Positions 42,433 through 51,155 are shown, numbered from the stretch's first letter. The stretch is 64,000 nt of DNA from SAR202 cluster bacterium (GCA_013204585.1 JABMNL010000001.1:1-64000), one strand, 5' to 3'. The notes: generated by a model from the letters alone, not told the origin. A program made the numbers and translations.

Positions 42433-42548
42433 GAGAATCTCCTTTTTCCCTGCTGAACCGGATTAATGACCCACCGGTAACTTGGCCGAATCCCGTCGGG
42501 TATTTTCTTTTTGCCAGACCTCAGACCTTTGAGGCTTTCTTCTATCTA

Positions 42549-42598
42549 TTTACGGGGCCAAGACTAGAGGACTCGCAGTCCGTCTTTCTTGGCTACCT
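42549..42598 (-). other. Long hairpin in pilin leader
   Basis: GCCAAGA and TCTTGGC enclose an inner GGACT-gcg-AGTCC stem. A second stem, CCTCA/TGAGG, follows. Strongly structured 5' leader; no known riboswitch class identified by eye. Confidence 0.55.
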
Positions 42599-42656
42599 GT
42601 TACTATTCGAGGTTACTTTTTGACTGGCCTCGGTGCATCATTAATTTGAGTGAGAT

Positions 42657-42778
42657 AAAGGGTGATAAAAGGGCTAGCCCTTTTCTTCCGTATGCTGATA
42701 TTTATTGAAGCTAGTTATTCATGGATTGCAGCGGAGTAGATAAATCAACTAAAGGGTGATAAAAGGGCTAGCCCTTTT
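42657..42778. repeat. Two identical 28-bp palindrome-bearing repeats
   Basis: AAAGGGTGATAAAAGGGC... occurs at 42657-42684 and 42751-42778. Each contains the 18-bp palindrome AAAAGGGCTAGCCCTTTT. Confidence 0.92.
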
Positions 42779-43343
42779 GTAGCAAGATAGGCTGGAATTG
42801 CAGTGGTTTTCCACTCAATATTCCAGTAGGGCCTGTTGCGGTCGGGGTATTTTTATTGCCAATCTGGTAGTATGAAAAAGCGATAGGCACACTCCTTTCG
42901 CTTGAATACCCCGGTGATGGCCGCAATACCAATCAGGGGTATTCTTTTTGCTAACAAACTGCCAGTGGCAAAACTATAGGCACACTCCTTTCTAATGAAC
43001 GCCCCGGTGATGGCCGCAAACCAATCTGGAGTATTTTTATGCCGTATTAGGGGACATGACTATGGGAAGGCCCATTTGCTTAAATACACCGAAGATGGCC
43101 GCAATACGAATTCGGAGTATTTCTGCCAAAACCAGGGTCCAGCTGGTTTATGACTCTATTCACCAAGTTATGTCCTGTGTTTAACGCTATGCTTGCCCTG
43201 TCGCGCCTGTCAATTAAATATAAGCGGTGGTGTAATATTCACACGCAGTTCATACGAAATACTTTTCTAATCGACACTTTCGTGCCTAGCTGGGTATTAA
43301 TGTGTAGTTTGTAATGCATTAGGATATTGCCTTACCGAAACGC

Positions 43344-43385
43344 AAAAAGGGCGTCCCGACTTAATCGGGACGCCCTTTTATTTTG
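43344..43385. terminator. Terminator (family T copy 3)
   Basis: AAAAAGGGCGTCCCGA-cttaa-TCGGGACGCCCTTTTA. It shares also the preceding CGAAACGCAA with the copy at 41667. It ends the CaiB/BaiF gene on the minus strand. Confidence 0.9.
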
Positions 43386-43411
43386 TTCCGGCCAACTAGG
43401 TTTGGGTGGTG

Positions 43412-44647
43412 TTAACTACGCTCTGGAGCTCCTTGAATCTCGTGGTAGAGATCTTCTTCGGAGATGACGTTGTTTTTCTTCATGGCTTCAATCTCCTCTG
43501 CCGAGTAGCCCAAGATGCCCGATAGGACAGCGTCGTTGTGTTCGCCGACCTTGGGGGTAACGCCGATATTTACCGGGGTGCGGGAGAAATGCCAGTAGTC
43601 TCCCGAGACGGCGATGGTTCCGGCCAAGAAGTCGTCCACCTCGACCATGGCGCGTCGTTCCCAGGGATGGGGGTCGGCCTCGGCCATGGGGATATCGTTC
43701 ACTGGGGCGGCTACTACATCGTGCTTGGTGAAGTGCGCGATGGCCTGCTCCATGCTCAGGGTCATGAGCAGCGCATGTAGAGCTTCGTTGACGATTGCAG
43801 CGTTCTTCGCGCGTTCGGGACGGGTGCTGAAGCGGGGGTCTTCCAACCACTCGGGCTTGCCCAGAGCGTTGCAGACTCGGTACCAGTGGTGCTGGTCACC
43901 GGCGGAAAGCAGGACCCAACCCTCTTTACATTCGTAGATGCCCGAGGGTGGAGCGGTGGAATTGGAGTCACCACGCTTGGGCTTGATACCGGAACCGTGA
44001 TACGCCGTTATGGGAATCTCGGTCATGGAATAGCCGGTGTCGGCCAAACAGACGTCCATGGATTGGCCTTCTCCAGAGACTTCCCGCTCGTGGAGGGCAG
44101 CCAGACAACCGATGGCGGCATGTAGCGATGTGATGCGGTCAATGATTGGCACGCCGGTTCTGATGGGAGGCATGCCCTCATCCCCGGTGAGCATGGTGAT
44201 GCCAGACATGGTCTGTCCGATGGGGTCGTAGCCAATCTGGTCCTTGTAGGGGCCGAATTGTCCGTAGGCTGATACATTCACCATGATGATGCGGGGATTT
44301 AGCTTCTTGAGTTCCTCGTAGCCGAAGCCCATCTTCTCGATGGTGCCGGGCCTAAAGTTCTGAACCAAGACGTCGGAAACCTTGATTAGCTTTCTTAGGG
44401 CCTCTTTGCCCTCTTCCTTGCGGAGGTCCATGGAAAGGGATTTCTTGCCCGAGTTGTACTGAACCCAGTAAGAAGACTGTTTCTTGACCCAGGGGCCGTG
44501 GTAACGGGTCTCTTCACCGCCGATACGCTCGACTTTAATTACCTCGGCGCCCATGCGGGCTAAGACTTGAGCGCAACGTGGCCCGGCCTGGTGACGTCCC
44601 AAGTCGATGACACGGACATTTTCGAGAGGATGCTTGAGAGCAGCCAT
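43412..44647 (-). CDS. CaiB/BaiF (class III) CoA-transferase
   Basis: The start is trimmed to 'MAALKHPLENVRVIDLGRH'. The 411-aa protein has 'GPRCAQVLARMGAEVIKVERIGG', 'QYNSGKKSLSMDLRKEEG', 'DVLVQNFRPGTIEKMG' and 'PRIIMVNVSAYGQFGPY'. It is the third CoA-transferase in the window and stands alone. Formyl-CoA or succinyl-CoA type substrates are possible. Confidence 0.92.
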   Translation of the reverse strand: MAALKHPLENVRVIDLGRHQAGPRCAQVLARMGAEVIKVERIGGEETRYHGPWVKKQSSYWVQYNSGKKSLSMDLRKEEGKEALRKLIKVSDVLVQNFRPGTIEKMGFGYEELKKLNPRIIMVNVSAYGQFGPYKDQIGYDPIGQTMSGITMLTGDEGMPPIRTGVPIIDRITSLHAAIGCLAALHEREVSGEGQSMDVCLADTGYSMTEIPITAYHGSGIKPKRGDSNSTAPPSGIYECKEGWVLLSAGDQHHWYRVCNALGKPEWLEDPRFSTRPERAKNAAIVNEALHALLMTLSMEQAIAHFTKHDVVAAPVNDIPMAEADPHPWERRAMVEVDDFLAGTIAVSGDYWHFSRTPVNIGVTPKVGEHNDAVLSGILGYSAEEIEAMKKNNVISEEDLYHEIQGAPERS

Positions 44648-44836
44648 GGGCGAAGACCCCCTATATAGCAAAAAATTACGGATGGTTGGTGCCAGATTTA
44701 GGCACCGGAGTTGGGCAATTGTAAGACCGGCACATGGAAAGAGCAAGGTGTGGGCGGGGGTGAGCCAGGGTGTGGTGTGTACAGTGGAGATGCTAGGCGG
44801 AATGATAAGTCGGGGCACAGACCTGCCCCGACGAAC

Positions 44837-44877
44837 AAAGATAGGCGGCTCGGCATATTGCCGAGCCGCCTATCTTT
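44837..44877. terminator. Perfect bidirectional terminator
   Basis: AAAGATAGGCGGCTCGGCA and its complement with a 3-bp loop, ending ATCTTT. It overlaps the stop codon of the zinc-ribbon gene. Confidence 0.92.
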
Positions 44878-45082
44878 AGGCTGCCATGTCAGCTAGAACC
44901 CTGATGGGCTCGCCCGCAGGGAGAACATATAGCTTTCCAATAGGGTTTTCAGTCCGCAGTTCGGCGTCTTCAATCGAAGTCAGGTAATGTCCGCACTGGA
45001 GGCAATCGATGTAACTGCCATAGACGTCGGTATTGTCGTACAGGTCTCCGTGACACTTGGGACAACTCTTGAGCCAGAACAT
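44876..45082 (-). CDS. Zinc-ribbon small protein, 68 aa
   Basis: Two Cys pairs, 'CPKCHGDLY' and 'CLQCGHYL', spaced 20 residues apart form a zinc ribbon. The C-terminal half ('IGKLYVLPAGEPIRVLADM') is short and non-repetitive. Role unknown; similar ribbons are common as nucleic-acid binding accessory proteins. An AGGAGGTTCG site precedes the ATG. Confidence 0.7.
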   Translation of the reverse strand: MFWLKSCPKCHGDLYDNTDVYGSYIDCLQCGHYLTSIEDAELRTENPIGKLYVLPAGEPIRVLADMAA

Positions 45083-45224
45083 GCGCGAACCTCCTTGGGT
45101 GCATAAACGCCGAGCCCGGTTATCGTTAATTTTTCTTGCTGACCGCTCCGCGTCAACACCACCCTACATGCAGCACAATTACCTGTGGATTACCGCTAAT
45201 TATCAGTCTTCTAATCCAGATGCC

Positions 45225-46091
45225 TTAGTGGGGATGGCCACCGATTTCTTCTTCGTGTTCCTCTTCATGGGCGACCCCGGTTAATTCTTCCAACTCGTGA
45301 GCGGCCCCGTCAATATTTCCGGCTTCCAGGTACTCTCGAATTTCAGCCACTTGGCTGGCAACTGCTGGGTCACCGCTCATCTGTTCCATCAAGTGGTCCA
45401 GATGGTGGAGCGCCCCTTCGATGTCATCAACAAGAACAGAAGACCGGGCCAGGCTGGCCTGCATCTCTGAGGGGGTGAGGTCTTCAACTTGAATCCCCGC
45501 CAGCATGTTTTCGATGATGTGTATCGCATCGTGAATGTTTCCGGCTTCGGTCTCCTCTTTGGCTTCCTTCATTTGGGCCAGGTGTTGGCCCGTCACTTTG
45601 CTGGCTATATGGTCTATGTGGTGAATCGCTTCGGTGGCTGAGTCGTCCTCCAGAGCGAACAAGGTCATCCAATGGTGTTGGGCCAATGCCTGCCCAGGGT
45701 TGTCCACGCTCATGTGGAGATGGTCTCCCCCCAGCGATTCAACGTACTCGGCGATATGGCCGAGTTCTTCGTTCGATATCTTTGACGGCGGGAACACCGG
45801 CATTTGTCCCAACGGCGCTCTGGCTTGCCGCTTAACCTGACCTGCTGTGTGTCCGGCTAGGCCCGGCGCAATTCCGGTGCCCTGCCCTTCCGACCCGTGA
45901 CATGCGCCGCAGCCATTGTTGGTGAATAACAGTTGTCCATCTGATACGGGTTCCGCAGCCGGAATGGTTGGTTGTGGAACGGTTGATGTCGGAGCTTTCG
46001 CAGATGTGTCTCCATAGCCTCCGCATGCCGATATTAGCAAGAACAGTCCGGTAATTAGGCCCAATAGCCCCAATGATTTCATACGTTGCAC
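45225..46091 (-). CDS. Cytochrome c lipoprotein with helical C-terminal domain
   Basis: The 288-aa product has a lipobox ('FLLISACGG'), then a cytochrome c domain: heme motif 'CGACHGSEGQG' and a distal Met candidate in 'APLGQMPVFPPSKISNEELGHIAEYV'. Residues about 125-280 are helical and rich in His, Asp and Glu ('HHIDHIASKVTGQHLAQM', 'HHLDHLMEQM'), perhaps a metal-binding or sensor domain. It probably carries electrons at the outer membrane face. The combination is not one I recognise. Confidence 0.88.
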   Translation of the reverse strand: MQRMKSLGLLGLITGLFLLISACGGYGDTSAKAPTSTVPQPTIPAAEPVSDGQLLFTNNGCGACHGSEGQGTGIAPGLAGHTAGQVKRQARAPLGQMPVFPPSKISNEELGHIAEYVESLGGDHLHMSVDNPGQALAQHHWMTLFALEDDSATEAIHHIDHIASKVTGQHLAQMKEAKEETEAGNIHDAIHIIENMLAGIQVEDLTPSEMQASLARSSVLVDDIEGALHHLDHLMEQMSGDPAVASQVAEIREYLEAGNIDGAAHELEELTGVAHEEEHEEEIGGHPH

Positions 46092-46219
46092 TTAGTCCTT
46101 TCACGATTTATGAAGATCGTCTCTTCAGGGAATTTGTGTCCCCGGAGGGATCTGGTCTTGCCACCGCGGAGGGACCACATGGAGCGCATGGGCCCAATCA
46201 CCCGCCGTTTAGTAGTTGG

Positions 46220-46801
46220 TCAGCCTTTCCACCATCGTTCTCGGTCTGCGACCGGAATTTCAAGCAACACCACGTCTTGGTAATTGCCCCAGAAGTCCTT
46301 GACCCGGTCTTCCAGGGTGGCAACTTCTTTGAAGCCGACGCGCTCTGCCGCCACGACCGCTTCTTTCTCGCGTTGGGCGACTAGCTCGAACGTGACCTTG
46401 ACGAGCCCAAGCCCAGCGGCAATGTCTAGAATTTCCCGAATCAAACGACCACCCAGACCCACTTCCCGGTAGGCTGGGTCAACAACGACCCTAACCTCGC
46501 CCAAGTGGTGCCGAGCTGGGGTGCGGTTCAAATGGAGGGTTGCATCGGCCACGATGGCGTCACCAACCACTGCGACGATTGGAATTACCTTCGCAAAATC
46601 CATGTTGGATGTCCAGCCGTGGATAACCTTGGCCGATGCGACATTCTCTTTCAAGTAATATCGCTCTTCCTCGGGGATTCGCTCAAAAAACTCTAGCAGG
46701 CGAATCTTATCGTCCGGCTCAAGAGGGCGAACTGAGACTTTGTCTCCGTCCCGCAACATGATGTCTTTTGGATAGGCTTCTGCGTTAGGTAGGCCTCTCA
46801 T
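46220..46801 (-). CDS. GNAT-family acetyltransferase
   Basis: The ribosome site AGGAGG lies 8 bp before the second of two adjacent ATGs (MRGLPNAE); the listed start is upstream of that site. The product has 'VSVRPLEPDDKIRLLEFFERIP', then the acetyl-CoA motif 'VVVDPAYREVGLGGRLIREI' and 'VAAERVGFKEVATLEDRV'. It may acetylate a protein or small molecule; the target is unknown. Confidence 0.9.
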   Translation of the reverse strand: MRGLPNAEAYPKDIMLRDGDKVSVRPLEPDDKIRLLEFFERIPEEERYYLKENVASAKVIHGWTSNMDFAKVIPIVAVVGDAIVADATLHLNRTPARHHLGEVRVVVDPAYREVGLGGRLIREILDIAAGLGLVKVTFELVAQREKEAVVAAERVGFKEVATLEDRVKDFWGNYQDVVLLEIPVADRERWWKG

Positions 46802-46899
46802 CATCAATACCTCCTGGACGTTCAATTTTTGATTCGCCGATTGCTTCTCAGGTTCCCTTGGAGTACTGGAAGCCCGAACGGCTAGGCTTGATTAAAGCG

Positions 46900-47244
46900 C
46901 TACAAGGCCGCTTCGCCCTGCTCTCCGGTTCGGACCTTAATGGCGTTACTGACTGGAGAAATGAAAATTTTGCCGTCTCCTATATTGCCAGTGCGGGCAT
47001 GCTCAATAATGGTGTCGATGGCTATCTGAGTTTGCTCGTCATGTACCACCAGTTCCAACTTAACCTTGGGCAGCATGTCAATCTCATAACGGCCCACACC
47101 ACGGGAACCACCGGCAGTAACACCCCGCTGGGCACCGCGGCCAGTGACGTTCACAACGTTAAGTCCGATGAGGCCGACTTGAACCAAAGCTTCTTTGACG
47201 TCGTTTAGTTTCTCCGGCCTAATGATTGCTTCTACCTTGTTCAT
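46900..47244 (-). CDS. Nitrogen regulatory protein P-II
   Basis: The 114-aa trimeric regulator begins 'MNKVEAIIRPEKLNDVKEAL', has a T loop around 'GRGAQRGVTAGGSRGVGRYEI' that keeps the Tyr of the uridylylation site region, and ends 'TGNIGDGKIFISPVSNAIKVRTGE'. It senses 2-oxoglutarate and ATP/ADP. No amtB or glnA is next to it. The T loop is somewhat longer and Gly-rich compared with GlnB. Confidence 0.95.
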   Translation of the reverse strand: MNKVEAIIRPEKLNDVKEALVQVGLIGLNVVNVTGRGAQRGVTAGGSRGVGRYEIDMLPKVKLELVVHDEQTQIAIDTIIEHARTGNIGDGKIFISPVSNAIKVRTGEQGEAAL

Positions 47245-47461
47245 GCACTCCTCCCAAATCTGTGCAGAATATCCGCGCCTACCTCTCCTCTGGGCTTCGG
47301 TGGGCTAGGGGGCCAGCCCGAACCCGATGCCCCCAGAGAGGCGCGGCGCTTACTTAGCTTGACGGCTTGGCTGGAGGATATCAAGGGCCGTTTGTACAAA
47401 TTGTTAAGGCCAATTGGATACTTTGAAGGTGCTGAACGGCGCGCAGACAAATACCCGATAA

Positions 47462-47517
47462 ATGGCAAAAGAAAAGCCCAGACTCGGAATTATTTGCTGG
47501 GGCCGTCTGAGTCTGGG
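47462..47517 (-). terminator. Terminator overlapping 3' end of receiver gene
   Basis: On the minus strand CCCAGACTC...GAGTCTGGG then CTTTTCTTTT. The left arm is inside the coding sequence of the response regulator. Confidence 0.75.
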
Positions 47518-47879
47518 TCGATAGCCAATCTAATCCAGTTGGTCAGGCTGGTGGTGTCCACGTCCTTTAGTAGATAACCGTTTACGCCGATTTGGTACGC
47601 TTGACGCCGCTCGTCGGGGTCGAGGTAAGAGGTGAGGATGGCGACCTTGGCTTGCTCATCGGCGGCCAGCGCTCTGCGGCAGAGGTCAATGCCGTTTGCT
47701 TGTTTCATCTTGGTGTCGATGAGCACCACGTCTGGATTGAGCCCCGCGATATCGCGGATGGCCTCTTCGCCGTCGCAGGTTGCCCCAACCACGTCTAATC
47801 CGGGCATGGATGCCAGGCGGCGGGCGAGGATTTCTCTCGCGGGGCGGTGTTCGTCAATTAGAAAGATTCGAATATTCAT
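47490..47879 (-). CDS. Single-domain response regulator
   Basis: The 129-aa receiver starts 'MNIRIFLIDEHRPAREIL' with acidic residues DE, the phospho-acceptor Asp in 'PDVVLIDTKMKQANG', Thr in 'VAILTSYLDPDE', and Lys in 'YLLKDVD'. It has no output domain. It lies downstream of the histidine kinase and NarL regulator but separated from them by a terminator, so it may be an independent phosphate sink or modulator. Confidence 0.9.
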   Translation of the reverse strand: MNIRIFLIDEHRPAREILARRLASMPGLDVVGATCDGEEAIRDIAGLNPDVVLIDTKMKQANGIDLCRRALAADEQAKVAILTSYLDPDERRQAYQIGVNGYLLKDVDTTSLTNWIRLAIDPDSDGPSK

Positions 47880-47971
47880 AGCTATTTCACAACTGGGGCA
47901 ACTTCACGATAAGGCGCGAGGGGACACGGACGAGAGTGCCGAAGGTAATCGTTCTGGCAGGCCGGTTGGGC

Positions 47972-48010
47972 ATAAAAATAGGGCCAGGTGGTGAATGCAC
48001 CACCCGGCCC
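47972..48010 (-). terminator. Terminator after NarL-type regulator
   Basis: On the minus strand GGGCCGGGTGGTG-CATT-CACCACCTGGCCC then TATTTTTATG. A duplicated CGGCCCTTCGTATT segment abuts it at 48005-48038. Confidence 0.8.
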
Positions 48011-48091
48011 TTCGTATTCTCCGGCCCTTCGTATTTTATGGCTGGTATTTATGGTCAGCTAAGTTCTGGCCTAACCCGGCTAAGGTTCAAC

Positions 48092-48751
48092 TTATTGGTT
48101 AAAACTATTGCGGGCCCTTCGGTCTGCCAGGAACGCTGCGGCCTGGGACCGGCGTGAGACTTCTAGCTTGCCCAGGATGTTGCTCACATAATTCTTGACC
48201 GTTTTGTCGCTCAGGTTTATCTGCCCGGCAATCTCCCGGTTGGTCTGGCCGTCGGCAATCAGCTCAAGTATTTTCTGCTCTTGTTCGGTCAACTGGGCCA
48301 TGACGTCTTGTTCTTTGCCTTTGCGTACCCGGTCGAGGACGCCAGCGGTGACCATTGGGTCGAGCAGCGACTGGCCAGAGCCCACCGTGCGAATGGCGTC
48401 GACTATCTCTTGGGAGCGAATCTCCTTCAGCAGATATCCGGATGCGCCAGCCATGATGGAGCCCATCACGGCTTCCTCGTCGCTATAGGATGTCAGCATG
48501 AGGACTTTGACGTTGGGATTCTCGTCGCGGATTTCCCGGCATGCTTCGATTCCAGAGCCGTCGGGCAGGCGGATGTCCATCACCACCACGTCGGGCATAG
48601 ACTCGCGGGCTTTTGCTACGGCCTCGGCAACGGTGCCAGCCTCGGCCACTACGGAGAGGTCTTCTTGGCGGGAGACCAGCATGGCCAGTCCCTTACGGAC
48701 TATGTCATGGTCGTCGACGATTAGAATCTTCAGTTTGTCGTTCGATGCCAT
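48092..48751 (-). CDS. NarL/FixJ-family response regulator
   Basis: The ATG giving 'MASNDKLKILIVDDHDIV' has AAGGAGAA upstream; the listed start lies inside the kinase gene. The 219-aa protein has a receiver (Asp in 'DVVVMDIRLPDGSG', Lys in 'YLLKEIRSQE') and a LuxR-type HTH ('LTEQEQKILELIADGQTNREIAGQINLSDKTVKNYVSNIL'). It is 66 bp downstream of the GAF kinase, which should phosphorylate it. Confidence 0.95.
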   Translation of the reverse strand: MASNDKLKILIVDDHDIVRKGLAMLVSRQEDLSVVAEAGTVAEAVAKARESMPDVVVMDIRLPDGSGIEACREIRDENPNVKVLMLTSYSDEEAVMGSIMAGASGYLLKEIRSQEIVDAIRTVGSGQSLLDPMVTAGVLDRVRKGKEQDVMAQLTEQEQKILELIADGQTNREIAGQINLSDKTVKNYVSNILGKLEVSRRSQAAAFLADRRARNSFNQ

Positions 48752-48816
48752 CTGGTTCTCCTTGAGGTTGGGCATTGTTTTTCTGGGGTTTTCTGGGGTT
48801 TGCTGGCAGTTATAGA

Positions 48817-50535
48817 TTACACCAGTCGCGGTTGGGGCGCAGGAACGGGCACCGGTACCTTTATGTCTAGCTTGGTGCCCGCGCCGGGAGCGCTTTCTAT
48901 GTGGAGCACCCCGCCCAAACGCTCGGCCCGGTCTTTGATGTTGGGAAGGCCGTAACCCCGGCCCAACTCGGCCGTTTCCAGGTCGAAGCCGTTTCCATCG
49001 TCGGCGATGGTCAGGCAAATATCTCCGTTGGAAACACCCAAGGACAACGAGACATTCTTGGCGTGGGCGTATTTCTCAATGTTGGAGAAGGACTCTTGCA
49101 AGATATGCCAGATGTTCACGAAATAGCGTTCTGGTAGTAGTGACGGGTCGATGTCCATGTCGACGGTGACCGAGACGCCGGTGCGGTCTTCTAGGTAGCC
49201 AACCAAGGAAACCAGGGCCTCGTCCAAGCGGCGTCCCTGTAACTCGGTTGGGCGCAGGTCCATGATGTAGCGGCGAATGTCTCCAATGGCTTGGTTCAGG
49301 TCGTTGACGACGTCTTTAATCCGGGGTTTCACGCTCTCCGGTTCTTTATCAGCCTGGCTGGAAATGTCTTCTAGAGTTAGCCCAACTGCATACATGGACT
49401 GAATTACCCCGTCGTGGAGGTCGCGGCCAATGCGGTCTCGCTCGTCGGCCACCGCCAGCCGCTGTGCTTGGTCTTGTTGTTGGTCATAGAGGTTGATGTT
49501 TTCAATGGCCACCGCCAGTTGGTCGGCCAGGGTTTCCAGGGTTTTCACATCGCTGTCGTCGAATAGGTTGGGTACCATGCTATCGACATTAATCACGGCA
49601 ACGGTCGCATCCTGGAGAATTACGGGTACCGCCAGTTCAGCGGCGGTCTCAAACCCTTTTATCGCATTGTAGCGGGGGTCTTCGCGAACATCGTTACAGA
49701 GAGCGGTTTGCCCGGTGCGGGCTACCCATCCGGCAATCCCTTGGTCTAGGGGCCGGTGGGTGCCCACGGGAAGTCTGTCCTCGTCCAGGCCCGCCAAAGC
49801 GCGAATTTGTATGGAGTTACTCTCCAGGTCGACCCAGAAAATCTGGACATTTTGGTACTGGAAGCCTTCGCAAAGCAACGCGGCCACCTTTTTGAGCAGC
49901 AGGTCCAAGTCGAAGATGCGGGTTAGTTCCCGGCCCATTAGGTTCAACACATCCAATTGGGTAGAGCGGCGAGTCTCGGCTTCGAAGAGCCGGGCGTTTT
50001 CAATGGCTACTGCGGCCTGGGCCGCGAATAGGGTGACGATATTTTCATCGTCGGCGGAGAATTCGTCCGCGCCGATTTTGTTAGTCAGGTACAAGTTGCC
50101 TAAGACGACGCCTTTGAAGGTGATGGGCACGCCAAGGAAGCTGCGCATGCTGGGATGGTTGGCGGGAAAGCCGACAGAAACGGTGTGCTGGCCCAGGTCG
50201 GCCAAACGAAGGGACTGCCCCTCCCGAAGCACCACTCCTAGGATTCCCTTCCCTTCTGGCGGTTCGCCAATGCGGTCCCGGTCTTCTTGGGAAATGCCCG
50301 AGGTGATGAACTGCACCAGAGTCCCGTCTTCGCCCATGATTCCCAGGGCGCTGTAAGTAGAGGAAACAAGCTCCCGGCTGAGGTCGGCGACTTGCTGGAG
50401 CACCGTATCGAGGGATAGGTGGGAGGTTAGGGTGCGGATGGCCTCGTGGAGTCCGCTGCCTTCGGCATAGACCGACGCATTCATGTCGGAGTCACCGGGC
50501 TTTGGGACTTGGGGATTCTTGGGTGATGAAGTCAT
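48817..50535 (-). CDS. GAF-domain histidine kinase (NarL/LiaS type)
   Basis: The start is set near 'MTSSPKNPQVPKPGD'; 'MNASVYAEG' 17 residues on is possible. The 572-aa cytoplasmic protein has two GAF domains (about 35-185 and 205-350), then HisKA_3 with the phospho-His in 'DRIGRDLHDGVIQSMYAVGLTL' and an HATPase domain ('FSNIEKYAHAKNV', 'IADDGNGFDLE', 'GYGLPNIKDRAERLGG'). The absence of membrane segments suggests sensing of an intracellular ligand, redox state or light. It pairs with the NarL regulator. Confidence 0.94.
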   Translation of the reverse strand: MTSSPKNPQVPKPGDSDMNASVYAEGSGLHEAIRTLTSHLSLDTVLQQVADLSRELVSSTYSALGIMGEDGTLVQFITSGISQEDRDRIGEPPEGKGILGVVLREGQSLRLADLGQHTVSVGFPANHPSMRSFLGVPITFKGVVLGNLYLTNKIGADEFSADDENIVTLFAAQAAVAIENARLFEAETRRSTQLDVLNLMGRELTRIFDLDLLLKKVAALLCEGFQYQNVQIFWVDLESNSIQIRALAGLDEDRLPVGTHRPLDQGIAGWVARTGQTALCNDVREDPRYNAIKGFETAAELAVPVILQDATVAVINVDSMVPNLFDDSDVKTLETLADQLAVAIENINLYDQQQDQAQRLAVADERDRIGRDLHDGVIQSMYAVGLTLEDISSQADKEPESVKPRIKDVVNDLNQAIGDIRRYIMDLRPTELQGRRLDEALVSLVGYLEDRTGVSVTVDMDIDPSLLPERYFVNIWHILQESFSNIEKYAHAKNVSLSLGVSNGDICLTIADDGNGFDLETAELGRGYGLPNIKDRAERLGGVLHIESAPGAGTKLDIKVPVPVPAPQPRLV

Positions 50536-50710
50536 GATGACGGTACAGAACATTATAGCCAGCGGCCGCCCTCGGTAGAAACCCACCAGCGCTCGCCCTC
50601 GGTAGAAACTCATCAGGAACCTGCCAGCGGCCCATATGACCATTGGCCCATTAAAAAATAGGCCGTTCGGCCCTTTGGCTGCTATAGGAACCGGGATAAA
50701 GTCGATGTAC

Positions 50711-50831
50711 GGAGAGGACGAGACACCAGCGAACCAGTCAGGGCCTGAAGGCCTTGGGGGACGCAAGAATCCTCTCCACCGCTCCCGGTCATCGCAGTGC
50801 CGAGACAAAAGATAAGAACGGCAGACCGGGA
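50711..50831 (+). promoter_or_regulatory. Structured leader, possible riboswitch, before 51-aa gene
   Basis: GGAGAGGA and TCCTCTCC (50711-50718, 50770-50777) close a 67-base element with an inner GGCC-TGAA-GGCC. It is followed by TCCCGGTC...GACCGGGA (50783-50831), a stem ending just before the AGGAGGTGA ribosome site. An aptamer followed by an expression platform is one reading. No known class matched by eye. Confidence 0.5.
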
Positions 50832-50851
50832 AGTCTAACTAGGAGGTGAGC

Positions 50852-51007
50852 ATGGTTCATAAGTTTATCCGTGACCATGCCTGGAAGTTCCCTAGTATGC
50901 CCCCGCTGACTTTGATGTGGGGAGCCAAGGGAATTCTGGAGAAACTACCGGATCTTATTCCAGGGGTCAGCGGGGGCAGCCTAGTCCACAAACCCCGCCT
51001 AAATTAG
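50852..51007 (+). CDS. 51-aa protein behind structured leader
   Basis: Too short for the ORF track. It has the best ribosome site in the region, AGGAGGTGA, four bases before the ATG. Sequence starts 'MVHKFIRDHAWKFPSMPPL' and includes 'GAKGILEKLPDLIPGVSGG'. It is basic, with a moderately amphipathic centre and no clear membrane helix. A terminator lies at 51156-51200. It looks like a real, separately regulated small protein. Function unknown. Confidence 0.65.
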   Translation: MVHKFIRDHAWKFPSMPPLTLMWGAKGILEKLPDLIPGVSGGSLVHKPRLN

Positions 51008-51155
51008 TAATTAACAGCCAAATACCTTAATGCTTCGCTCCGCAAGCCGTTGTTAGGCAGGCGCGGCAGGCGACACAGCGGACCCCTAAGGTGGGCTCGT
51101 TCGGTCAGATAGACCGTCTACACGAGGCAATGGGTGATGGACGACAGAGTACCTT

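Larger units (their letters stand above)
42479..43130 (-). repeat. Array of about five copies of a structured ~40-bp motif
   Basis: Read on the pilin strand, copies lie near 43070-43130, 42990-43045, 42900-42955, 42835-42860 (partial) and 42460-42510 (pilin leader). Each has AATAC(C/T)C at the left, a core like TTGCGGCCATCACCGG and a closing GGGGTATT. The outer arms pair. Two copies also share AAAGGAGTGTGCCTAT downstream. Spacing is about 75-95 bp in the first four. They may be RNA elements in the pilin 5' leader. Confidence 0.65.

Noticed and set aside
42433-42640. Cyclic-di-GMP-I riboswitch in the pilin leader
   Set aside because: GGTAGCC and GTTACC fragments are present, but the order and the conserved GCAAAGCC core do not fit; reported only as a structured leader.
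42835-43130. CRISPR array in the repeated region upstream of the pilin
   Set aside because: Copies are too diverged, spacing is uneven, arms covary, and no cas gene is near.
42835-43130. Integron attC array
   Set aside because: No RYYYAAC/GTTRRRY core sites, no integrase and no cassette genes between the repeats.
50711-50777. SRP RNA or tRNA-like gene
   Set aside because: The CAGGGCCTGAAGGCC stem recalls SRP domain IV, but the conserved AGCAG side is missing and there is no T-loop for a tRNA.
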